Assembly (NCBI RefSeq): GCF_025465255.1
Contig: NZ_JAODNI010000056.1
Location: 1 to 32,304 of the forward strand
Length of the DNA stretch: 32,304 bases
Direction: 5' to 3'
DNA from: Pseudonocardia sp.
Lineage (GTDB): Bacteria; Actinomycetota; Actinomycetes; Mycobacteriales; Pseudonocardiaceae
How positions within the stretch are numbered: the stretch's first letter is position 1; each line of letters opens with the position of its first letter. The notes below the pieces were generated by a model. That model searched no databases. It saw only the letters and a program-made list of their open reading frames with translations, and was not told where the DNA came from. This document shows positions 26,175 through 32,304 of the stretch, one piece after another. The position numbers and the translations under genes are program-made.

Positions 26175-29100
26175 TCAGGGGCGGGGTGGGAGGTCCGGAC
26201 GGCGGCGGGAGGGGCGCGTCGCGGGGTCCGGGGGGCGGACCGCGGGGGTCACTTCCAGGGCTTCCAGGGCGAGGTCGACGGCCTTCTCCAGCTGCGGGTC
26301 CCGGCCGGCAGCCCAGTCCTGCGGCCTGATCACCACCTCGACGTCCGGGTCGACGCCGTGGTTCTCCACGCCCCAGGCCAGGTCGTCGAACCAGAACGAG
26401 TAGCGAGGCTGCGTGACCCGGGTGCCGTCGACGAGGCTGTAGCGGCTGTCGATGCCGATCACGCCACCCCACGTCCGCACCCCGACCACCGGACCGAGCC
26501 CGAGCCGCTTGAACGCCGCGGTGACGATGTCCCCGTCCGAGCCGGAGTGCTCGTCCGCCAGCGCGACGACCGGCCCGCGCGGAGCATCGGCGGGGTAGGT
26601 CTCGGGGTGCCGGTGCCGCACGACGTCCCAGCCGATCACCTTGCGGGCCAGCTTCTCGATCACCAGCTGCGACGTGTGCCCGCCGCTGTTCCCCCGCAGG
26701 TCCACGAGCAGCCCGTCCCGCTTGGACTCCCGGCCGAAGTCGCGGTGCAGCTGCGCCCAGCCGGACGCGACCATGTCCGGGACGTGCACGTACCCGAGCC
26801 GGCCGTCGCTGCGGTCCGCGACGAACGCGCGCCGCCCGGCGACCCAGTCCTGGTAGCGCAGCGCGACATCGTCGGACAGCGGCCGGACGACCACGCGGCG
26901 CACCTCACCGGAGGCGGTCCGGACGGTCAGCTCCGTGAGCCGGCCGTGGGCGCCGAGCAGCAGCGGCGCAGGGCCCCAGTCCGGGTCCACCGGACGCCCG
27001 GCGACCTCGAGGATCGCGTCGCCCTCCCGGACGTCGACGCCCGGGTCCGCCAGCGGGCTGCGCGCCTGCGGCGCCGACGTCTCCGGCGGCAGCACCCGGC
27101 TGATCCGCCAGGTGCCGTCCGCGTCCGGGGCGAGGTCCGCACCGAGCAGGCCCGGGGAGCCGTCCCAGTCCCCGCCGCCTCCGCCGCCGACGACGTACGC
27201 GTGCGACGACCCGAGCTCGCCCTGCAGCTCCCACAGCAGGTCGACGAGGTCGTCCTTGCTCCCGACGGCGTCGACGAGCGGCCGGTAGCGGGCCAGCTCG
27301 GCGGCCCAGTCCACGTCCGCCATGTCCTCGACCCAGAAGTGGTCCCGCATCAGCCGCCCGGCCTCGTCGAACATCTGGCGCCACTCGGCGGTGGGGTCGA
27401 TCGTGGCGGAGATCCGGCTCGTGTCGATCTCGTACTCGTCCGCGTCGCCGTCGGAGGGGGCGGAGGAGCCGGAGCGGTCCGTGCGCAGCAGCCGCAGGGT
27501 CTGGCCGTCCCGCACGACGAGGCGCGTGCCGTCCCCGCTGACCCCGTAGGCGTTCGCCGGGTCCGCGATCACGTCCAGCTTGCGTCGGGCCAGGTCGTAG
27601 CGCTCGAGGACGGGCCGGGGCCCGCGCTCGCCGTCCGCGCGGCCGTCGCCGAGGACCCCGCTGACCGGGACGCGGAACCACAGCAGACAGTCCTTCGCCG
27701 CTCCGAGCCCGCGGTAGCGCGCCTCCGGCACCGGGATCGGGACGACGCGTCCGGAGAGGCCCTCGACGTCGATCACCGTCTCCGGCGGGGCGTCGTCCTT
27801 CTTCCCGTCCTTCTTCGCCTCGGGCTCGGCAACCGGCTCCGCGCCGGACTCCTCGGCCGCGGGGTCCTCCTCGGTGAGTGCGGGGAGGTCATCCGGCCCC
27901 TCGTCCGCCGGCGAGGTCGGCCGCCCGTCCGGGCTCGCCCCGAACGGGGACGGCGTGCGCGCGGCCAGCGGGACGAGGAACGGCCGCCAGGACGCGGGGA
28001 ACGTCAGGTCGAAGGAGTGCTCGTCGTAGATCGGGTCGAAGCTGCGCCGGGAGAGGAACGCGAGGTACTTGCCGTCCGCGGTGAACACCGGGTCCGTGTC
28101 CACGAACCGCGGCTCGGTGACGGCGACGTGGGTGTCGGCCGGGTCGTCGGCGGTGTCGGGCCGAATGACCATGATCCGGGTCAGCTCCGGCTCCACCGGG
28201 TCCTCGTAGGCCAGCCACCGGCTGTCCGGGGACCAGTTCAGCCCGGCGATCTCCCCGGCCGCACCCCGGGCCAGCTCCCGGATCGCGCCGGTCACGGTGT
28301 CGATCAGCAACAGCCGGCCGTCGTGCGTGGCCAGCGCGGCGGAGGCGCCGTCCGGGGCCGCCTCGAGCTCCAGCACCCGCCCGAGCTCCCCGGAGCCGTA
28401 CCGGGCGAGCGCCGCGGGGTCCGCGTGCGCGTCCAGGGGGGCGATGGCGACGGCGTCCTCGCCGGTCGCGTCGTCGATCCACATCGCCCGGTCGTCGCCG
28501 AGGGGCTGGGCGAGCCGCGCGCGCACGCCGGGCTCGGCCAGCAGCGTCCGCGCGGGCCCATCCCGATGGGTGAGCCGGTGGACGGTGCCGCGCAGCGAGA
28601 CGACGCTGGTCCGGCCCGTCTTGTCCGGGACCGCGCTGGTGAACCGGCGGCCGCCGACCCGGAACGGCTCGCGGTCGGTCCGCGGACCGGCGAGCCGGAT
28701 CTCCAGCTTCACCGGCTCTGGCCCACGCGAAGCGTCATCAGCACCGAGCGAGTCCAACAGGTGGAGCTCGCCGGCGGACTCGTAGACGACGCGGGTGCCG
28801 TCCGTGGTGGCGTGCCGGGCGTAGAACTCCGGGGCGCCGGGAGCACCGTGGTCCGTGTGCCGCCGCAGGTCCGTGCCCACCTTGCCGTCCTCGTTCAGGG
28901 ACAGCGAGTAGAGGTTGCCCCAGCCCTCGTGATCGGACAGGAAGGCGACGCGGTCGCCGACGATCATGGGCGAGTCCAGCTGCCCGTCGAGGTCCTCGGC
29001 GATCCGCGCGAACTCGCCCGAGCCCGTCGGATCCCACCAGAGCTTGCCGGCGGTGCCGCCGCGGTAGCGCTTCCACCAGGCCATGTCCCGGGACATGGTC

Positions 29101-29558
29101 GTGCCGAGGAGCCGGCCGGGGCCGTCGGGGGCGAGCGCGAGTGCGGAGACGGGCCCGACGTCCAGCCTGCGCGGCCCTCCCCCGCCGAGGGGGACGGCGT
29201 AGGCCCAGGTCCGGCGGGGTGAGGACTCGCCCGCGGCGGAGACGGCGACGACCGCCGGTTCGCCGTCGAGCTCGGTCCAGCCGGCCACGCGGGTCCGCGG
29301 GTCCCCCCAGAACGTCAGCCTGCGGGCGGCCCCGCCCTCGGCGCCGACGACCCGGACCTCGGGGGCGCCGTCCTTCCAGGACGTCCAGGCGACCAGCGAG
29401 CCGTCCGGGGAAAAGCGGGGGGCGGCGACGGGGACGTCGTCCGCGGTCAGGCGGTAGGCGCGGCCCCCGGAGACCGGGGCGGTCCAGATGTCGTTCTCGG
29501 CGACGAGGACGACCGTGTCGCCGGCGAGGTGCGGGAAGCGGAGGTAACTGCGAGGCAC
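26175..29558 (-). CDS. Tricorn-type protease (S41 family)
   Basis: The 1127-aa cytosolic peptidase is homologous to archaeal tricorn, which degrades peptides released by the proteasome. N-terminal beta-propeller repeats are evident (DVPVAAPRFSPDGSLVAWTS and similar blades). A second propeller follows, then a low-complexity acidic/Lys linker near residues 560-600, a PDZ domain and the C2 catalytic core. Catalytic residues are visible: Ser-His in GELGSSHAYVVGG, the nucleophile Ser in ADEHSGSDGDIV with the oxyanion stretch DLRGNSGGHTSQLV, and Glu in WGVENHGVDPD. GTG 29558 fits the family start MPRSYLRFPHLAG. Its stop lies two bases from the inverted 22-bp repeat unit. Actinobacteria carrying proteasomes often have this enzyme. 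Confidence 0.95.
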   Translation of the reverse strand: MPRSYLRFPHLAGDTVVLVAENDIWTAPVSGGRAYRLTADDVPVAAPRFSPDGSLVAWTSWKDGAPEVRVVGAEGGAARRLTFWGDPRTRVAGWTELDGEPAVVAVSAAGESSPRRTWAYAVPLGGGGPRRLDVGPVSALALAPDGPGRLLGTTMSRDMAWWKRYRGGTAGKLWWDPTGSGEFARIAEDLDGQLDSPMIVGDRVAFLSDHEGWGNLYSLSLNEDGKVGTDLRRHTDHGAPGAPEFYARHATTDGTRVVYESAGELHLLDSLGADDASRGPEPVKLEIRLAGPRTDREPFRVGGRRFTSAVPDKTGRTSVVSLRGTVHRLTHRDGPARTLLAEPGVRARLAQPLGDDRAMWIDDATGEDAVAIAPLDAHADPAALARYGSGELGRVLELEAAPDGASAALATHDGRLLLIDTVTGAIRELARGAAGEIAGLNWSPDSRWLAYEDPVEPELTRIMVIRPDTADDPADTHVAVTEPRFVDTDPVFTADGKYLAFLSRRSFDPIYDEHSFDLTFPASWRPFLVPLAARTPSPFGASPDGRPTSPADEGPDDLPALTEEDPAAEESGAEPVAEPEAKKDGKKDDAPPETVIDVEGLSGRVVPIPVPEARYRGLGAAKDCLLWFRVPVSGVLGDGRADGERGPRPVLERYDLARRKLDVIADPANAYGVSGDGTRLVVRDGQTLRLLRTDRSGSSAPSDGDADEYEIDTSRISATIDPTAEWRQMFDEAGRLMRDHFWVEDMADVDWAAELARYRPLVDAVGSKDDLVDLLWELQGELGSSHAYVVGGGGGGDWDGSPGLLGADLAPDADGTWRISRVLPPETSAPQARSPLADPGVDVREGDAILEVAGRPVDPDWGPAPLLLGAHGRLTELTVRTASGEVRRVVVRPLSDDVALRYQDWVAGRRAFVADRSDGRLGYVHVPDMVASGWAQLHRDFGRESKRDGLLVDLRGNSGGHTSQLVIEKLARKVIGWDVVRHRHPETYPADAPRGPVVALADEHSGSDGDIVTAAFKRLGLGPVVGVRTWGGVIGIDSRYSLVDGTRVTQPRYSFWFDDLAWGVENHGVDPDVEVVIRPQDWAAGRDPQLEKAVDLALEALEVTPAVRPPDPATRPSRRRPDLPPRP

Positions 29559-29591
29559 CCGCTCACCGTATCGAGCGACGGGCGGGGCTCC

Positions 29592-29706
29592 GCGGGCACA
29601 GCGGCGGGCCGCTCACGGGTGCAGCGGCGGGCCGCTGACGGGTGCAGCGGCGGACCGCTCACGGGTGCAGCGGCGGACCGCTCACGGGCACAGCGGCGGA
29701 CCGCTC
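29592..29706 (-). repeat. 23-bp tandem array (5 units), sense to the DUF2277 3' flank
   Basis: Five nearly identical units have an exact 23-bp period, with AGCGGCGG cores on the plus strand at 29600, 29623, 29646, 29669 and 29692. Read on the minus strand each starts GAGCGGTCCGCCGCT or a one- to two-base variant, a 5-bp stem with a 4-base loop, followed by GCACCCGT or GTGCCCGT. The DUF2277 stop TGA overlaps the first unit. No spacers separate the units. Confidence 0.92.
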
Positions 29707-29974
29707 AGTTGCGGTAGCGCTCCTGCGCCCGGGCCCGGGCCTTGGCCGCCTCGACCTCGCGGTCCTTCGGCGGCGCGGTGGTCACCAGGTCGTCGAGGAG
29801 GTGCCGGGTGACGTGCGCGATCTCGGCCACGGCCCGCGCGAACGCCTCCTCGTTGGCCTGCGACGGCTTCGCGGTGCCGCTGACCTTGCGGACGTACTGG
29901 AGCGCGGCAGCCTGTACCTCGTCGTCACGAGCCGGGGGGTCGAAGTTGTGCAGCGTGCGGATGTTGCGGCACAT
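29705..29974 (-). CDS. DUF2277 domain-containing protein
   Basis: The 89-aa protein of the DUF2277 family starts MCRNIRTLHNFDPPA, the family hallmark, and continues AALQYVRKVSGTAKPSQANEEAF and VAEIAHVTRHLLDDL. ATG 29974 was chosen because it gives the conserved start and has GGAGGG eight bases upstream; an in-frame start at 30007 lies in the neighbouring inverted repeat. Function is unknown; the conserved Cys2 suggests a redox or metal role, but this is speculation. The stop codon lies inside the 23-bp tandem array. Confidence 0.9.
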   Translation of the reverse strand: MCRNIRTLHNFDPPARDDEVQAAALQYVRKVSGTAKPSQANEEAFARAVAEIAHVTRHLLDDLVTTAPPKDREVEAAKARARAQERYRN

Positions 29975-29995
29975 GCGCGGGTCCCTCCCTCGATG

Positions 29996-30044
29996 CACGA
30001 ACGGCACCTTCGTTCAAACCTAATGAACGAAAGTGCCGTTCGTG
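29996..30044 (-). terminator. 21-bp-arm inverted repeat downstream of the epimerase gene
   Basis: Arms 29996-30016 and 30024-30044 are complementary at 20 of 21 positions around a 7-base loop, starting 17 bases after the epimerase stop. The arm contains CGAAAGTGCCG, a core also present in the 22-bp repeats. A stem this long could terminate transcription, although no U-tract follows; a repeat element or protein-binding site is equally possible. Confidence 0.6.
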
Positions 30045-30060
30045 AACATCAACGGGAGCG

Positions 30061-31086
30061 TCAGCCGATGACGTGCATGCTGCCGTCCAGCGTGCCCGCC
30101 TTCTGGCGCGCGTTCAGGACCGCGAGGCGGGTGAACCGGTTGTCGAAGGCGTCCTGGGTGAGGCCTCGCGCGCGGTACTCGTCCGCGAGCTGCCGGGCCC
30201 CGGCCGGGATCGTCCACTCGGCCTCGAAACCGAGCTCCTTGCGGGCACGGGAGAAGTCCACCCGGTAGGAGCGCGGGTCGTTGCCGGCCTCACCGGTGAC
30301 GAGCAGCTCCGAGCCCGGGACGGCGTCGGCCACGGCCTGCGCGATCTCGGCGACCGTCCGGTTGTTCTTCTCGGTGCCCACGTTGTACGCGCGGGCGCTG
30401 ACCACCTCGGCGGGCGCGGTCAGGGCGGCGACGACGGCGCGGGCGATGTCCTCCGCGTGCGCCAGCGGACGCCACGGGGTGCCGTCGGAGAGGACCTTGA
30501 CCTGGTTGGACAGGATCGCGTGGCCCACCAGGTTGTTCAGCACGATGTCCGCCCGCAGCCGCGGCGAGAAGCCGAAGGCGGTGGCGTTGCGCATCGAGAC
30601 CGGCACGAAGCCGCTGTCCGCGAGGTTCGCCAGGTCGTCCTCGACGCGGACCTTGGAGATCGCGTACGGGGTGACCGGCTTGAGCGGGGCGTCCTCGTCC
30701 ACCAGGTCGTCGCCGGACTGCGCGCCGTAGACCGAGCACGTCGAGGCGTAGACGAAGCGGCCGACGCCGGCGCCCTTGGCGAGGGTGGCCAGCCGGGTCG
30801 ACGCGTGGTGGTTGATGTCGAAGGTGATCTCCGGGGCCATCGACCCCAGCGGGTCGTTCGACAGGGCCGCCATGTGGACGACGGCGTCGAAGCCCTTCAG
30901 CTGGTCCTCGGTGACGTCCCGCAGGTCGGTGGACAACCCGGTGACGTCCGGGGTGTCGAGCGACCCGAGCACGCAGTCGGCGAACAGGCCACTGTCCAGG
31001 CCCACCACCTCGTGCCCGGCGGCCGCCAGGATCGGCGCCATCACGGTGCCCAGGTAGCCCTGGTGGCCGGTCAACAGAACTCGCAC
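30061..31086 (-). CDS. NAD-dependent nucleotide-sugar epimerase/dehydratase (extended SDR)
   Basis: The 341-aa extended short-chain dehydrogenase acts on an NDP-sugar. The NAD motif GHQGYLG (GxxGxxG) is at residues 8-14, Ser/Thr catalytic residues are in YASTCSVYG and the YxxxK pair is in [12 protein letters not shown]. The substrate-binding half includes [15 protein letters not shown] and [17 protein letters not shown] 31086 has AGGAGA about eight bases upstream. With the PIG-L deacetylase and the cytidylyltransferase upstream, it forms a minus-strand operon for making an activated, probably deacetylated or modified sugar for the cell surface or a natural product. The exact sugar cannot be determined. 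Confidence 0.9.
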   Translation of the reverse strand: MRVLLTGHQGYLGTVMAPILAAAGHEVVGLDSGLFADCVLGSLDTPDVTGLSTDLRDVTEDQLKGFDAVVHMAALSNDPLGSMAPEITFDINHHASTRLATLAKGAGVGRFVYASTCSVYGAQSGDDLVDEDAPLKPVTPYAISKVRVEDDLANLADSGFVPVSMRNATAFGFSPRLRADIVLNNLVGHAILSNQVKVLSDGTPWRPLAHAEDIARAVVAALTAPAEVVSARAYNVGTEKNNRTVAEIAQAVADAVPGSELLVTGEAGNDPRSYRVDFSRARKELGFEAEWTIPAGARQLADEYRARGLTQDAFDNRFTRLAVLNARQKAGTLDGSMHVIG

Positions 31087-31119
31087 AGCTCGGTTCTCCT
31101 CGTGTCGGTCGTTCCCTGG

Positions 31120-31131
31120 AGGAACGTTCCT
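31120..31131. promoter_or_regulatory. Perfect 12-bp palindrome upstream of the epimerase gene
   Basis: AGGAACGTTCCT is fully palindromic and sits 34 bases before the epimerase GTG, within the 79-bp gap after the PIG-L gene. It could be an operator for an internal promoter; no factor is recognised. Confidence 0.3.
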
Positions 31132-31165
31132 ACCCGGTGCATCGCCGACGGCGTCATCCGGGTTA

Positions 31166-31837
31166 TCAGTCGACGGGATCCGGTCCGGTGAGCGGCGCCA
31201 CGCCCAGGACCAGCTTGGACGCGTGGAACGCCTCTGCGTAGCGGGCGTGGCACTGCACGCCGCGGATCCGGGCCAGACCCGCGAAGGTCTCGGCGTCGAA
31301 CCAGTTCCGGTCCCGCTGACTGCCGTAGTGCTCGTGCAGCTTCGCGACCTTCTCCCGCAGCACCGGTTCGGCGAGCGGGAGGTAGACGGCGGGCTGGGCG
31401 AGGTCGCCCTCCCACTTCAGGATCTCGTAGCCCAGGGTCAGGTGGTCCCGGAACACCGTGGGGACGATCTCCGCGAGCGTCCGGTGGTCCTGGTGCGCGT
31501 CGTGCGGCGACGGCGCGAGGATCAGGTCCGGCTCGCCGAGCCCGCGCATCTCCTCCACGGCCTGCTTGGCACGTTCCCACCGGGTCGGCACCCGGCCGTC
31601 CGGCATGTCGTGGACGACGATCTCGAGCTGCGCACCGGGGCAGAACGCCGCGAGCGCGGCGCGTTCCTCCTCCTCGCGCAGCGAGCCCCCGCCGGTGAGC
31701 ACCATGGCGGTGACCCGCACGCCGGGGTGCGCGCGGCACAGCTCCAACAGCGACCCGCCGGCCCCGATCACGATGTCGTCGCAGTGGGCACCGAGGAGGA
31801 GCATCCGGTCCAGACGCTCCGGGAGCAGGCTCAACAT
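31166..31837 (-). CDS. PIG-L family deacetylase
   Basis: The 223-aa zinc hydrolase belongs to the PIG-L/LmbE family, which removes N-acetyl groups from amino sugars. The usual AHPDDE motif appears as AHCDDI (residues about 17-22): the zinc-ligand His and both Asp residues are kept, while Pro and Glu are replaced. The second metal motif [10 protein letters not shown] is intact. ATG 31837 is preceded by GGAGGAGGG. It lies 39 bases after the cytidylyltransferase stop and upstream of the epimerase gene, so the likely substrate is a sugar or sugar nucleotide in that pathway. The residue changes may define a subfamily rather than a loss of activity. Confidence 0.88.
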   Translation of the reverse strand: MLSLLPERLDRMLLLGAHCDDIVIGAGGSLLELCRAHPGVRVTAMVLTGGGSLREEEERAALAAFCPGAQLEIVVHDMPDGRVPTRWERAKQAVEEMRGLGEPDLILAPSPHDAHQDHRTLAEIVPTVFRDHLTLGYEILKWEGDLAQPAVYLPLAEPVLREKVAKLHEHYGSQRDRNWFDAETFAGLARIRGVQCHARYAEAFHASKLVLGVAPLTGPDPVD

Positions 31838-31876
31838 GTCGTCCCTCCTCCGGTCACGTCCGCCATATCCGCACCT

Positions 31877-32304
31877 TCAGCGCTCGGGACGGGCGCCCTG
31901 CAGGGCCGCGATCGCGGCCTGCAGCGGGTCCCGATCCGGCGCTTCCCACAGCATCCACGGTCGGGTGCCGCCCTGGTAGGCCGCTTCCAGCGCGGTGCGT
32001 TCCTTGACCGTGTCCGCCGGCTGCCAGAAACCGCGGTAGCGGTAGGCCAGCATCCGGCCCTGCTTCGCCAGCGGCGCACAGACGTCCTCGATCAGGTCGC
32101 AGCCCTCGATGAGGTGGTCGAACACCTCCGGCCGGAACATCAGGTAGCCGCCGTTCTCCCACAACGGCAACTGCCGCAACGAGCTTATCGAGTCGATCAA
32201 GCAGTCCACGCCGACGTCCACACAGAGAAAGGCGGACTGCGGCGGCACAGCAATCAACCCACCGACATCGACAGACACCCGGAACTTCGCCACAATGTCG
32301 TCCA
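31877..32304 (-). CDS. Glucose-1-phosphate cytidylyltransferase-like NDP-sugar transferase, C-terminal part
   Basis: The partial gene's 5' end lies beyond the window; the frame is open to position 32304. The visible 142 residues match the C-terminal half of RfbF-like sugar-1-phosphate nucleotidyltransferases: FRVSVDVGGLIAVPPQSAFLCV, then PLWENGGYLMFRPEVFDHL, LAYRYRGFWQPADTVKERTALE and the tryptophan-containing RPWMLWEAP. The enzyme would activate a sugar-1-phosphate as CDP-sugar or a similar product. It is the first visible gene of the operon that continues with the PIG-L deacetylase and the epimerase. The nucleotide specificity motif is outside the window, so CTP use is inference. Confidence 0.85.
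   Translation of the reverse strand, partial: DDIVAKFRVSVDVGGLIAVPPQSAFLCVDVGVDCLIDSISSLRQLPLWENGGYLMFRPEVFDHLIEGCDLIEDVCAPLAKQGRMLAYRYRGFWQPADTVKERTALEAAYQGGTRPWMLWEAPDRDPLQAAIAALQGARPER

Noticed and set aside
26358..29222. A 954-codon plus-strand frame opposite the tricorn protease
   Set aside because: The composition is that of a shadow frame, and the minus strand encodes a complete tricorn protease with its catalytic residues.

Overview
The window is very GC-rich actinobacterial chromosome with GTG starts common and overlapping stop/start junctions. The conserved gene order mfd ... mazG - lytic transglycosylase (LpqU-like) - eno - FtsB/DivIC - DUF501 - ppx is the arrangement known from mycobacteria and relatives. 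Together with the style of the other proteins this suggests a member of the Pseudonocardiales, probably Pseudonocardia or a close relative; the genus is inference.

Layout. 1-680: poorly coding DNA with a degenerate ORF, a 13-bp tandem duplication and a tiny Cys-rich ORF, abutting the 3' end of a tRNA with a UAA anticodon (680-753, minus). 819-2546: an ECF42-type unit with a candidate promoter, a 29-codon leader ORF, a DGPF/YCII protein and an ECF sigma factor with a C-terminal TPR-like extension. 2581-5715 (minus): NADH dehydrogenase-like flavoprotein, family-5 uracil-DNA glycosylase and Ppx/GppA phosphatase. 5861-7495 (plus): AidB-like acyl-CoA dehydrogenase. 7659-10008 (minus): eno, FtsB-like protein and DUF501, tightly packed. 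10212-14136 (plus): a TPR protein, then the efeUOB ferrous-iron import operon behind a DtxR/IdeR-like box. 14291-17428 (minus): lytic transglycosylase, mazG, SurA-like lipoprotein and a short RDD protein. 17816-18178 (plus): VOC-fold protein. 18190-21075 (minus): two sensor kinases and a LuxR-type regulator, one kinase apparently dead. 21152-24703 (minus): mfd. 25106-26029 (plus): Fe(II)/2-oxoglutarate oxygenase. 26175-29974 (minus): tricorn-type protease and DUF2277. 30061-32304 (minus): the end of a nucleotide-sugar cluster (cytidylyltransferase, PIG-L deacetylase, epimerase).

The most striking structure is non-coding. A family of repeats with an exact 22-bp period, built on GCGAGTCGGC and a T-rich half, occurs as six short arrays of two to five units. 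Each array lies immediately 3' of a stop codon and is oriented in the sense direction of the gene it follows (acyl-CoA dehydrogenase, DUF501, efeB, mazG, oxygenase, tricorn protease). A separate 23-bp array (5 units) follows DUF2277 in the same way, and a 21-bp-arm inverted repeat sharing an 11-base core follows the epimerase. In two genes the first repeat unit supplies the stop codon. This looks like a family of mobile or selected 3'-UTR elements, possibly bidirectional terminators or protein-binding sites; no function can be proved from sequence alone.
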